From contig DVFJ01000004.1 in the NCBI GenBank assembly GCA_018713325.1, positions 1-63,954 of the forward strand: a stretch of DNA of 63,954 nt. The letters are read 5' to 3'. A model generated the notes under the pieces. That model was not told the origin of the DNA. It did no database searches and saw nothing but the letters and a program-made list of their open reading frames with translations. The first letter of the stretch is position 1. Each line of letters opens with the position of its first letter. The translations under genes and the position numbers were made by a program. The stretch comes from Candidatus Onthenecus intestinigallinarum. GTDB lineage: Bacteria; Bacillota; Clostridia; Christensenellales; Aristaeellaceae. Below are positions 46,755 to 54,772 of this stretch, piece by piece.

Positions 46755-46831
46755 GGGCCTTTAGCTCAGTTGGTCAGAGCGGCCGGCTCATAACCGGTTG
46801 GTCCTGGGTTCAAGTCCCCGAAGGCCCACCA
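46755..46831 (+). tRNA. tRNA with CAT anticodon (Met or Ile2)
   Basis: Acceptor GGGCCTT / AAGGCCC, anticodon loop CTCATAA and encoded CCA. The paired first base pair (G1-C72) and G-C acceptor exclude an initiator. Elongator tRNA-Met and lysidine-modified tRNA-Ile2 cannot be told apart by eye. Confidence 0.9.
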
Positions 46832-46837
46832 CTCTAT

Positions 46838-46914
46838 GGCGCGGTAGTTCAGTCGGTTAGAATGCCAGCCTGTCACGCTGGAGGTCGAGGGTTCGAGCCC
46901 CTTCCGCGTCGCCA
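46838..46914 (+). tRNA. tRNA-Asp (GTC)
   Basis: Acceptor GGCGCGG / CCGCGTC with discriminator G, anticodon GTC in CTGTCAC, and encoded CCA. Confidence 0.95.
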
Positions 46915-46959
46915 TCTTCTTCTCATGAGGGGCCGCAATCGCCATGGTTGAGCGTGTAT

Positions 46960-47035
46960 GCCGGTGTAGCTCAATTGGCAGAGCAACTGATTTGTAATCA
47001 GTAGGTTGCGGGTTCAAGTCCCTTCACCGGCTCCA
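46960..47035 (+). tRNA. tRNA-Thr (TGT)
   Basis: Acceptor GCCGGTG / CACCGGC, anticodon TGT in TTTGTAA, and encoded CCA. Confidence 0.95.
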
Positions 47036-47045
47036 AATTTCATAT

Positions 47046-47130
<85 letters not shown>

Positions 47131-47133
47131 TCT

Positions 47134-47221
47134 GCGGGAATGGCGGAATTGGCAGACGCGCTAGATTCAGGTTCTAGTGAAGATTTCCTTCATGCAGGTT
47201 CAAGTCCTGTTTCCCGCACCA
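47134..47221 (+). tRNA. tRNA-Leu (CAG)
   Basis: Acceptor GCGGGAA / TTCCCGC, anticodon loop TTCAGGT with CAG, long variable arm (TGAAGATTTCCTTCA) and encoded CCA. Confidence 0.95.
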
Positions 47222-47255
47222 AAAAGCCGAACGTTAAAAGCGTTCGGCTTTTTAA
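47222..47255 (+). terminator. Terminator of the tRNA array
   Basis: AAAAGCCGAACG pairs with CGTTCGGCTTTT, followed by further T. It starts at the base after the last CCA. Confidence 0.92.
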
Positions 47256-47372
47256 CATTTGAAACCCATGCCAGACCATGCTGCACGATGCCGTGGACGA
47301 ATGTTCGCGCTTTTCGATCCCACGAACCGGACCGTCCGCCGCGCGTTTTTTTCGGGCGACAGCGCGTCTCCC

Positions 47373-47402
47373 TTGACATGACATTTGCGTATGGCATACA
47401 AT
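47373..47402 (+). promoter_or_regulatory. Promoter of the Cys-rich secreted protein gene
   Basis: TTGACA, an 18-bp spacer and TACAAT, leaving a leader of about 60 nt. Confidence 0.7.
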
Positions 47403-47467
47403 GCACACAAAGATTGGAAGCGGCAGGGCGTGCATTCGGAAGTCCTGACGGCGAAGGAAAGGATGAG

Positions 47468-48067
47468 ATGATCGTGAAGAAATGGATTCTGGCGCTGGCT
47501 GTGGTCCTGCTGATGCTCTCTACAGCGGCTGCGGAGGGGCTGCAGCTCCCCGACGTTGGCGTGCGGCTGGGCGTGGAAGGCGAGCTGTACGGCACCTCCC
47601 AGGAGAAGAGCGGCCCCTACCATACATATCTGTATGAGGTGGAGATGACGCTGGACGAGGCTGCGGACGTCATCGTCGACTACACGGAGGCCGCCCGGGA
47701 GACGGGCTTTACCCCCCAGAGCAACGCCGTGGAGGGGGCGCTCATCAAGTACATGTCGTTCTCTGATGAGACGGGCATGGCCGACCTGGCGCTGTACGTC
47801 GTGGACGGAGCAAAGGAGCTGGCCAGCGGCGGCGCGGGTACGCTGTGGTTTGCGCTCGCGGTGCCGGACTCGATGGCGTTTGAGCTGGGGGATGGCGGGC
47901 CGTTCCTCGTCGAAGGCGGGACGCGCTGCGTCGAGTGCGGCGGAAGCGGAACCTGCGCCTACTGCGGCGGCCTGGGAAGCTGCGACTATGGCGCCGGATA
48001 CGAAACATGCGTGGTCTGCGACGGTTCGGGCCTGTGCAACGTCTGCGATGGCGAGGGAAAATACTGA
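47468..48067 (+). CDS. Secreted protein with C-terminal DnaJ-type CxxCxGxG repeats
   Basis: A 199-residue exported protein I cannot place in a named family. A signal peptide (WILALAVVLLMLSTAAAEG) is followed by a 130-residue alpha/beta domain (YLYEVEMTLDEAADVIVDYT). Residues 155-199 carry zinc-finger-like repeats: CVECGGSGTC, CAYCGGLGSC, CVVCDGSGLC and CNVCDGEGKY, as in the DnaJ cysteine-rich domain. The combination suggests a secreted or surface protein with a small zinc-bound module. AAAGGATGAG precedes the ATG. It is the first gene after the tRNA array, and the start of a run of unusual genes. Confidence 0.7.
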   Translation: MIVKKWILALAVVLLMLSTAAAEGLQLPDVGVRLGVEGELYGTSQEKSGPYHTYLYEVEMTLDEAADVIVDYTEAARETGFTPQSNAVEGALIKYMSFSDETGMADLALYVVDGAKELASGGAGTLWFALAVPDSMAFELGDGGPFLVEGGTRCVECGGSGTCAYCGGLGSCDYGAGYETCVVCDGSGLCNVCDGEGKY

Positions 48068-48088
48068 CGGCGCACCGGTTGGAGGACG

Positions 48089-48691
48089 ATGGCCATGCGG
48101 GAGATCACAAACGGGAGCGGAACTTTTTGGGTAGATGATCGCGGCGTGCTGCGGGACTTTTGCTGCGATCAGGCGCAAACGGATGGCGGTGCGCTGCAAC
48201 GGCTGGACATCCCCGAGGGCGTCACGGCCCTGCGGGAGCTCCGGCACGGCCAGGGCCGGCTTTCAGACCTCTCCGTTCGGGAAGGGCTGACGCTGCCGGA
48301 CTCCCTGCGGTCGATCGGGAGCAATGTGTTCGCCTGCTGCGAGCTGCCGGATGTGGCGCTGCCGGCGCACCTGGAGACGTTCGGGGATTTTGCCTTCGGC
48401 AGTAGCCGCATCCGCTCCATCACCGTCCCTGCTCAGGCGCGGGGACGGCTGCTGGGGCTGGGCGTGCGCCAGTTTCGGGACTGCGAAGTGGGCGAGATCC
48501 GGGCGCCGCTGAAGCATCGGGAGCGGCTGGAGCAGGAATGCAGACGATGGTGGGGCGACTTTGAGCGCGGCGAGCAGACCGATCCCGTGCTGGGGCCGCT
48601 GTGCTGCGTGCGCGCGCGCGACGGTATGCAACGGGGCGGAGAGATCGTGCCGTGGCTGCTGTGGACCGTCGCCAGCGAGGCGATGCACTAG
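48089..48691 (+). CDS. Leucine-rich-repeat (BspA/LRR_5-type) protein
   Basis: A 200-residue protein. The middle shows degenerate BspA-type repeats: LQRLDIPEGVTALREL, LSVREGLTLPDSLRSIGSNVF, ALPAHLETFGDFAFG and RIRSITVPAQ. There is no signal peptide, so it is probably cytoplasmic, unlike most BspA proteins. GGAGGACG lies before the ATG. It follows the Cys-rich protein after 21 nt and is likely in the same operon. The C-terminal 70 residues match no family I know. Partner unknown. Confidence 0.65.
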   Translation: MAMREITNGSGTFWVDDRGVLRDFCCDQAQTDGGALQRLDIPEGVTALRELRHGQGRLSDLSVREGLTLPDSLRSIGSNVFACCELPDVALPAHLETFGDFAFGSSRIRSITVPAQARGRLLGLGVRQFRDCEVGEIRAPLKHRERLEQECRRWWGDFERGEQTDPVLGPLCCVRARDGMQRGGEIVPWLLWTVASEAMH

Positions 48692-48740
48692 GACAGTCGG
48701 CGTTCCGTCCTGGATGCGCGCCATAAGGGAGTGATGACCC

Positions 48741-49760
48741 ATGAGAGATCTGGATCGATACTGCGGATGCCTGATCGGCGGTGCGGCAGGAGATGCGCTG
48801 GGCTATGCGGTGGAGTTCATGGACGCGCAGGCCATTTTCAGACGATACGGCGCAGGGGGCATCACGGACTATGCGCTGGTCAACGGCGTGGCGGAGATCT
48901 CCGACGACACACAGATGACGCTCTTTACCGCAAACGGACTGCTCAACGCCGCGGAACGCGGCATGGAAGGCGACTATGCGGCCTGCCTCGAGGCGGCCTA
49001 CCGGGACTGGTATGCCACCCAGACCCGACGGTATCCGCTGCCGTCCGCCTCGACGGCCACATGGTTGGCGTCGGTGCCGGGCCTGTTTCGCCGTCGGGCG
49101 CCCGGTTCGACCTGCATGAGCGCTCTGAGCCGGGCAGCATGCGGCTCCATCGCACATCCGATCAATGACAGCAAGGGCTGTGGCGGCGTCATGCGCGTGG
49201 CGCCCATCGGGCTGTACTTTGACGTCCCGACGGACCGACAGGACGAAGCCGACCGGATTGGCGCGCAGGCCGCCGCGCTGACGCACGGTCATGAGCTGGC
49301 CTACATGCCGGCAGCGGGACTGGTGCACATCGTTGGACGGCTGGCGCACGATCCGGCCGTGTCGGTGATGGATGCGGTGCTGGAGATGAAGGCGGCGGTC
49401 GGCCGTCAGTTCGCGCAGGCCAAGCACCTGCCGGACTTCCTGGCCCTGATCGATCGGGCGGTTGCGCTTGCGCAAAGCGCGTCGGACGATCTGGCGGCGA
49501 TCCAGCAGTTGGGGGAAGGATGGACCGGCGACGAGGCGCTGGCGATTGCCGTATACTGCGCGCTGAAATATGCTGGCGACTTTGAGCGGGCGATTGCCGC
49601 CGCGGTCAACCACGGCGGGGACAGCGACTCCACCGGGGCAATCGCGGGCAATATCCTCGGCGCACACCTGGGATTGAAGCGGATTCCGTCCAAATACCTG
49701 GAGAAGCTGGAGTTGAAGGAGATCATTCTGAGGTTGGCGGAGGCCCTCTATCAGGTCTGA
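48741..49760 (+). CDS. ADP-ribosylglycohydrolase family protein
   Basis: A 339-residue DraG-family enzyme, which removes ADP-ribose from proteins or small molecules. It starts DRYCGCLIGGAAGDALGYAV. The binuclear magnesium site is visible: ISDDTQMTLFTANGLL and NHGGDSDSTGAIAGNILG, both complete, so it should be active. A bound acidic loop, NDSKGCGGVMRVAPIG, is typical. No ADP-ribosyltransferase toxin or nitrogenase gene is adjacent, so the substrate cannot be inferred from context. It follows the LRR gene by 49 nt. Confidence 0.88.
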   Translation: MRDLDRYCGCLIGGAAGDALGYAVEFMDAQAIFRRYGAGGITDYALVNGVAEISDDTQMTLFTANGLLNAAERGMEGDYAACLEAAYRDWYATQTRRYPLPSASTATWLASVPGLFRRRAPGSTCMSALSRAACGSIAHPINDSKGCGGVMRVAPIGLYFDVPTDRQDEADRIGAQAAALTHGHELAYMPAAGLVHIVGRLAHDPAVSVMDAVLEMKAAVGRQFAQAKHLPDFLALIDRAVALAQSASDDLAAIQQLGEGWTGDEALAIAVYCALKYAGDFERAIAAAVNHGGDSDSTGAIAGNILGAHLGLKRIPSKYLEKLELKEIILRLAEALYQV

Positions 49761-49840
49761 CGGCATTCAAACAGAAAGAAATGGCGGGCCGGACGCGGCG
49801 GGCGTTCGGCCCTTCGCCTGTTATGGAGCGCTTCAGACAT

Positions 49841-49869
49841 TTGACATTTTCAGGTGTACGGCGTATACT
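49841..49869 (+). promoter_or_regulatory. Promoter of the 24-residue-repeat protein gene
   Basis: TTGACA, a 17-bp spacer and TATACT, 28 nt before the ATG. Confidence 0.75.
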
Positions 49870-49897
49870 GCGTATATGGATCAGAGGAGGAGACGGC

Positions 49898-50368
49898 ATG
49901 GGATGCGAGATCTTTGGCGATCGCCCGGCGCAGGCGATCGGACATGTCGCGGACGACGGCAACGTCTATCGCTCCGCCATGTACGAGGCGGGCGGCGAGA
50001 GCCTGGACCGCTGCGTGGGACACATCGCGAATGATGGCAACGTCTACACGACGGCCCGCGGGTTCGGCGAGAGCGTCGGTCAGTGCGTCGGCCACATCGG
50101 CGCGCAGGGCAATGTGTTTACTACCCCCAGGGGCGCAGGCGAAGCGCCCGGCCACTGCGCAGGGCATGTGGACGCGGACGGCAGGGTCTATACCATGCCG
50201 GCGGGGATGGCGGCGGGCATCGGCTACTGTGTGGGACAGGTGCGCGGCGGCGACGTGGAGCGCGGCGCTGCGGCGCTGCTGCTCCTGCTCCGGCCGGGCG
50301 TTCAAACGGCGGAAGATGTCGCGGGCTCCGGCAGCGCGAGCTCCGGTCATGCCGGCGACGGTCTTTAA
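49898..50368 (+). CDS. Tandem 24-residue repeat protein
   Basis: A 156-residue protein of unknown function. Cysteines at residues 39, 63, 87 and 111 are exactly 24 apart and end successive repeats with the pattern VGHI..DGNVYTT..G.GE..G.C. The first repeat (residues 13-39) is 3 residues longer, and a fifth copy begins at 112 and breaks down. The pattern of short strands with Gly-Asp-Gly turns suggests a small closed beta structure such as a propeller or beta-flower; this is inference. After the repeats comes GGDVERGAAALLLLLRPG and a Gly/Ser-rich tail. GAGGAGGAG precedes the ATG. No signal peptide. It overlaps the next gene. Confidence 0.75.
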   Translation: MGCEIFGDRPAQAIGHVADDGNVYRSAMYEAGGESLDRCVGHIANDGNVYTTARGFGESVGQCVGHIGAQGNVFTTPRGAGEAPGHCAGHVDADGRVYTMPAGMAAGIGYCVGQVRGGDVERGAAALLLLLRPGVQTAEDVAGSGSASSGHAGDGL

Positions 50369-50765
50369 GACGGAGGCGGAGTTCATCTCGGCGCTGATCT
50401 GGCGTTTTATCGTGACGGGCCTGCTGGCGGGGGCGCTGGGGATGCTGTTCTCCAACGGAAATGTATGGGCGAGCGCGCTGTTCGGCGCGGGGATCTCGCT
50501 GCTGACGCTCGTCGGCCTGCAGGACCGGCATGTGCTGCGCTTCGACGTGCATCGCAGCAAACATGGGTGGCTGAGGACGATGATGCTCAAACCCGCGCCG
50601 TTCGGCTTCAAGCTTCCGCTGACGGCGCTGGCGGTGGCGGCGCTGTTTCTGTTGACCTGGGTGAGCGGACCGTCCAAGTATGCGCTGGGTCTGGTCTATC
50701 TCGCCGTGCTCATCGGCGTGGGACTGACGCTGGGCCATGCGCTTCGACGCAGGTTCAAAAAATGA
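50349..50765 (+). CDS. Small hypothetical membrane protein
   Basis: A 138-residue protein with four predicted membrane segments (LIWRFIVTGLLAGALGMLF, WASALFGAGISLLTLVGL, LPLTALAVAALFLLTW and LGLVYLAVLIGVGLTLG). I do not recognise a family. The likely ATG at 50349 overlaps the end of the repeat-protein gene by 20 nt and has no good ribosome binding site, so translation probably depends on the upstream gene; the exact start is uncertain. The C-terminus is basic (LRRRFKK). It seems to be coexpressed with the repeat protein. Confidence 0.6.
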   Translation: MPATVFKTEAEFISALIWRFIVTGLLAGALGMLFSNGNVWASALFGAGISLLTLVGLQDRHVLRFDVHRSKHGWLRTMMLKPAPFGFKLPLTALAVAALFLLTWVSGPSKYALGLVYLAVLIGVGLTLGHALRRRFKK

Positions 50766-50817
50766 ATGGAAAGCCGGCGGACCAAACGGCGGCCGGCATG
50801 GAGGGGGAGCAAGTCGG

Positions 50818-51867
50818 ATGATGCGAAAGACGATGGCGGGCGCGTTGCTCCTGGCGCTGCTGTGCGGATGCTTTGTGTCCGCGCCGGCCGAAGAGGCGGC
50901 CCTGGAGACGACCGAGCAGTATCTGGCCGCGCTGATCGAGGCGGGAACAAGCGCGGAGTGGGGTCAGTACACGAGCTTTGAGGTGCATGTGACCGACGGG
51001 CTGCTGGCGGAGCTGAGCGCGGATGGAGACGCGCTGCTGCATCAGTTGGAGCTGATGGCAGGTCTGGTAGAGGTGCACTACAATTCGTCCGGCACGCGGA
51101 TCCGGTATCGAAACAGCGTGTTCGGCGATGCGCTGTATGCCGAGGACATCCCGGGCCTGATGGACGCGCTCAACCAAGGCCCGTTCGAGCTGGAGCGGGA
51201 TATATACGTCGTGTGCAGCGACGCGCTGTACGCGCAGCTGACGGGTGATCTCTGGCAGGATCTCCGGCAGATCTGCAACGACTGCTGCGGTATGGTCGAC
51301 GTGCGCTATGCGACGGCCGGCCTGCTGCCGGTGGTGCGCTTCACCCCTACCAAGTACTATGCGAGCTTTCGCATGATCGAGGCGCTGCGCACTGGCGACC
51401 TGTCGGCACTCTCGGCGCAGGAGCAGGAGGCGCTGCAGGTCGCGCAGGAGTGGGCGGCCCAGATCGTCCCGGGCGACGCGGAAAGCGTCATGCGGCAGAT
51501 CCACGATCTGATCTGCGAGCGCGTGACCTATGATGCGGAGATGACCCTGGATGCGCGCCACAGCTGCGTGGGGGCGCTGCTGCACGGGCGCTGCGTGTGC
51601 GACGGGTATGCGGACACGTTCATGCTGCTGGGGACGATGTGCGGGCTGGACGTGCGGATGCAGATCGGCGCCACGCCCACGGGCGAGGAGCTGATGGCGG
51701 AGACCGGCAACCATGCCTGGAACATGGTGCGCGTGGACGGCGAGTGGCGCATGGTCGACGTGACCTGGGACGACGGCAGCGCCAGCCATGACTACTTCAA
51801 CCTGAGCCGCAGCGCCGCGCCGGACAGCCATATCTGGACCTGGGGGCCCGAGGGCTGGGAACGCTGA
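50818..51867 (+). CDS. Secreted transglutaminase-like protein
   Basis: A 349-residue exported protein. The signal region (MAGALLLALLCGCFVSAPAEE) has a cysteine that could be lipidated, although the lipobox is poor. The C-terminal third is a transglutaminase-like domain with the Cys-His-Asp triad: GRCVCDGYADTFMLLGTMCG, TGNHAWNMVRVDG and EWRMVDVTWDDG. In bacteria such domains often act as cysteine proteases or cross-linkers at the surface. The N-terminal 220 residues are not assigned (ATAGLLPVVRFTPTKYY). GGAGGGGGA precedes the ATG at 50818; the next codon is also ATG. A terminator follows. Confidence 0.8.
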   Translation: MMRKTMAGALLLALLCGCFVSAPAEEAALETTEQYLAALIEAGTSAEWGQYTSFEVHVTDGLLAELSADGDALLHQLELMAGLVEVHYNSSGTRIRYRNSVFGDALYAEDIPGLMDALNQGPFELERDIYVVCSDALYAQLTGDLWQDLRQICNDCCGMVDVRYATAGLLPVVRFTPTKYYASFRMIEALRTGDLSALSAQEQEALQVAQEWAAQIVPGDAESVMRQIHDLICERVTYDAEMTLDARHSCVGALLHGRCVCDGYADTFMLLGTMCGLDVRMQIGATPTGEELMAETGNHAWNMVRVDGEWRMVDVTWDDGSASHDYFNLSRSAAPDSHIWTWGPEGWER

Positions 51868-51894
51868 GGGCAGACGGAACCGCCGAAGGGAAAC

Positions 51895-51931
51895 AGAACC
51901 GTTGACACACCCCGTCAACGGTTCTTGCTTT
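51895..51931 (+). terminator. Terminator at the end of the accessory gene run
   Basis: AGAACCGTTGAC pairs with GTCAACGGTTCT, followed by TGCTTT. Confidence 0.88.
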
Positions 51932-51977
51932 CCTGCGCTTCCATATTTGCGCGCAGGGTCGCCCGGGGCGCCCCCTC

Positions 51978-52007
51978 TTGCGAAACCGGGCGCGCATGAT
52001 GTACAAT
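51978..52007 (+). promoter_or_regulatory. comM promoter
   Basis: TTGCGA, an 18-bp spacer and TACAAT, about 36 nt of leader. Confidence 0.6.
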
Positions 52008-52049
52008 GTTTCCAGAATGACAGCCCATGGGGCGCCGGGAGGTATGCGT

Positions 52050-53582
52050 ATGCTCTCACGCGTGCAGAGCTTGGGTTTGAATGGAATTGACGGCTTCCCG
52101 GTGACGGTGGAGGCATATGTCGCCGACGGTCTGCCGATGTTCGAACTCGTCGGCCTGCCGGATGCCGCGGTGCGCGAGGCGCGCGAACGCGTGCGCGCCG
52201 CGATGCAGCAGACGGGCTTTACATTTCCCGTCGCGCGCACGACGGTCAACCTCGCGCCGGCAGACGTCAAGAAGGAGGGGCCGGCCTACGACCTGCCCAT
52301 CGCGCTGGCGCTGCTGGCCGCCTCCGGACAGATCGACGGCTCGGCGCTGCCCGGGCGCGTCGTGCTCGGCGAGCTGGCGCTGGGCGGACAGGTGACGCAG
52401 GTGCGCGGCGTGTTGCCGATGGTCATCAGCGCGCGCACGCAGGGCTTTGCCGAGGCGCTCGTGCCGCGCGGCAATGCGCAGGAGGTCGCCTGCGTGGACG
52501 GCATCCGCATCATCCCGGTCGCAAGTCTGCGCGAAGCGGTCGATCACATCACGGGCGCGGCGAGGATCGAGCCGCTGCGCGCCGTGCCGTATGAGCAGCT
52601 GCTCACGGCCCGCAGGCCCGCGCAGGATCTGTCGAGCGTGCGCGGCCAGCGCAGCGCCAAGCGCGCGCTGGAGATCGCCGCAGCGGGCGGGCACAACGTG
52701 CTGATGGTCGGCCCGCCCGGCGCGGGCAAGACGATGCTCGCGCGCTGTCTGCCGGGCATTTTGCCGGATATGACGTTCGAGGAGGCGCTGGAGGCCACGC
52801 GCATCCACTCCGCGGCGGGTCAGCTGACGCCGGGGGAGGGTCTGCTCAGCGAGCGGCCGTTCCGCGCGCCGCACCACACGGCCTCGGCGGCGGCGCTCGT
52901 GGGCGGCGGGCCCAAGGCGCGTCCCGGCGAGATCAGCCTGGCGTCGGGCGGCGTGCTCTTCCTGGACGAGCTGCCCGAGTACAACCGCGCCGCGCTGGAG
53001 GCGCTCCGCCAGCCGCTGGAGGACGGCTTTGTGTCCGTCGTGCGCGTGGCGGCGCAGGCGCGCTATCCGGCGCGCGTGATGCTGGTGGCGGCGATGAACC
53101 CCTGTCCCTGCGGGCACTACGGCTCCGAGACCCAGACCTGCCGCTGCACGCAGCACGAGATCCGCAAGTACCTTGACCGCGTGTCGGGCCCGCTGCTCGA
53201 CCGCATCGACATGCAGCTGGAGATCTCCGCCGTGCCGGTCGAGCAGATCGCGTCGGACGCGCAGGAGGAGAGCTCCGCCGCCGTGCGGGCGCGGGTCGAG
53301 GCGGCCCGGCGCGTGCAGGGCCGCCGCTATGAGGGCGAGGGCGTCAGCTGCAACGCGCAGCTCTCGGGCGCGCAGGTCGAGCGCTACTGCCGCCTGTCGG
53401 ACGACGCAAAGCGCATGGCGCATCTGGCGGTGCACAAGTACAAGCTGTCCATGCGCGCCTATACGCGCGTGCTGAAGGTCGCGCGCACGATTGCGGACCT
53501 TGCGGGCGGCGAGATCACGGCTGCGCACGTCGCGGAGGCCGTGCGCTACCGCAGCATCGACGACAAGTACTGGGGCGGATGA
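52050..53582 (+). CDS. comM: ComM/YifB-family Mg-chelatase-like AAA ATPase
   Basis: A 510-residue AAA+ protein. In other bacteria ComM is a helicase that drives branch migration during natural transformation. The N-terminal domain is LonC-like (SRVQSLGLNGIDGFPVTVEA, then VNLAPADVKKEGPAYDLPIA). Walker A is VGPPGAGKTMLARCLP, Walker B is GGVLFLDELPEYN, and MNPCPCGHYGSETQTCRC holds a probable zinc motif. The ATG at 52050 lies 7 nt after GGGAGG; an ATG at 52044 is also in frame. It is next to dprA, another transformation gene, with its own promoter between them. Confidence 0.92.
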   Translation: MLSRVQSLGLNGIDGFPVTVEAYVADGLPMFELVGLPDAAVREARERVRAAMQQTGFTFPVARTTVNLAPADVKKEGPAYDLPIALALLAASGQIDGSALPGRVVLGELALGGQVTQVRGVLPMVISARTQGFAEALVPRGNAQEVACVDGIRIIPVASLREAVDHITGAARIEPLRAVPYEQLLTARRPAQDLSSVRGQRSAKRALEIAAAGGHNVLMVGPPGAGKTMLARCLPGILPDMTFEEALEATRIHSAAGQLTPGEGLLSERPFRAPHHTASAAALVGGGPKARPGEISLASGGVLFLDELPEYNRAALEALRQPLEDGFVSVVRVAAQARYPARVMLVAAMNPCPCGHYGSETQTCRCTQHEIRKYLDRVSGPLLDRIDMQLEISAVPVEQIASDAQEESSAAVRARVEAARRVQGRRYEGEGVSCNAQLSGAQVERYCRLSDDAKRMAHLAVHKYKLSMRAYTRVLKVARTIADLAGGEITAAHVAEAVRYRSIDDKYWGG

Positions 53583-53589
53583 CACGGCG

Positions 53590-53618
53590 TTGAAATTTGC
53601 CCCGGTCTGTGTTAAGAT
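53590..53618 (+). promoter_or_regulatory. dprA-topA operon promoter
   Basis: TTGAAA, a 17-bp spacer and TAAGAT, 33 nt before the dprA start. Confidence 0.65.
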
Positions 53619-53650
53619 AAGAAGGCTGTCGACGGGAGGAAGGATGGCGC

Positions 53651-54772
53651 ATGCTGAATCAGGAGCGGGATGCACGGACCTGGCTGGCCAGCGTGGAGGG
53701 CGTGACGCCCGCGCGCTTTCGCCGGCTGCTGGCGCTCTACGGCAGCGCGCAGGAGGTATTTCGCTCGTTTGACGTCCAGGCCCGGGGCATCCTGGGCGAG
53801 CGTGCGTACTTGGAACTGGCCGGCGCCCGGACGGACGCGTATTTTGACGCGCTGATGGACACAATGCGGAAAAGCGGCATGCAGGCCGTCTGTACGGAGG
53901 ACCCAGCCTATCCGCCGCTGCTCCTGCACATCGGCGATCCGCCGCCCGTGCTCTTCGTGCGCGGGTGCGCCGATCTGTCCGATGCGCGCATGGTCGCGGT
54001 CGTCGGCTCGCGCAGGGCCACGCGCTACGGCCTGCGTCAGGCGGAGCGCTTCGGACGGGAGCTGGCGCAGGCGGACGTCACGGTCGTGTCGGGCATGGCG
54101 CGCGGCACGGATACCGCCGCGCACATGGGGTGCCTGGCTGGCGGCGGGCGCACCGTCGCGGTGCTCGGATGCGGCGTGGACGTCGTCTATCCGCCGGAGA
54201 ACCGCGAGCTCTTCGCGCGCGTCGTCGGCGAGGGCGGCTCGATCGTCTCCGAGTTTGCGCCGGGGACGGAGCCGCTGCCTCAGCACTTTCCCAGGCGCAA
54301 CCGCATCATCAGCGGCATGTGCGCGGGCGTGCTGGTGACGGAGGCCGCGCGCGGATCCGGCGCGATGATCACGGTGCAGCACGCGCTCGACCAGGGACGC
54401 GAGGTATTCGCCATGCCGGGGCCGGTCGACGCGCCCATGAGCGAGATGCCCTTGCAATTGCTCTTTGAGGGCGCATGCCTTGTGCGCGGTGCGGACGACA
54501 TGCTCGGCCACCTGCGCTGGGATGCGCCGGGGGCGGAACCGGATGAGCCGGATGCAATGCCCGAGCTCGATGCGGATGAGCTGACCGTCGTACGGCTGCT
54601 GGAAAACGAGCCGCTGTCGTTCGATCAGCTGCTCGCGCAGACGGGGTTTTCCGCGGACAAACTCAATATGCTCTTGACAACGCTGGAAATAAAGGAAATA
54701 ATGAAGCAGTTACCGGGATGCATGTACGTCCTGGAGAGATCATCATCCCATGTTGGAGGGGTTCTTTCTTGA
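53651..54772 (+). CDS. dprA: DNA processing protein DprA
   Basis: A 373-residue protein that loads RecA on incoming single-stranded DNA. The N-terminal helical domain is followed by the Rossmann domain: MVAVVGSRRATRYGLRQAER, VVSGMARGTDTAAH, VAVLGCGVDVVYPPENREL and FPRRNRIISGMCAGVLVTEA, which are family signatures. The C-terminal winged-helix domain is short (LTVVRLLENEPLSFDQLLAQ). Its stop overlaps the topA start, a standard arrangement. Together with comM it hints at DNA-uptake capacity, though no uptake pilus genes are in view. Confidence 0.95.
   Translation: MLNQERDARTWLASVEGVTPARFRRLLALYGSAQEVFRSFDVQARGILGERAYLELAGARTDAYFDALMDTMRKSGMQAVCTEDPAYPPLLLHIGDPPPVLFVRGCADLSDARMVAVVGSRRATRYGLRQAERFGRELAQADVTVVSGMARGTDTAAHMGCLAGGGRTVAVLGCGVDVVYPPENRELFARVVGEGGSIVSEFAPGTEPLPQHFPRRNRIISGMCAGVLVTEAARGSGAMITVQHALDQGREVFAMPGPVDAPMSEMPLQLLFEGACLVRGADDMLGHLRWDAPGAEPDEPDAMPELDADELTVVRLLENEPLSFDQLLAQTGFSADKLNMLLTTLEIKEIMKQLPGCMYVLERSSSHVGGVLS

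Noticed and set aside
49781..49897. Upstream extension of the 24-residue-repeat protein
   Set aside because: The promoter elements (49841-49869) lie inside it and GAGGAGGAG supports the ATG at 49898.
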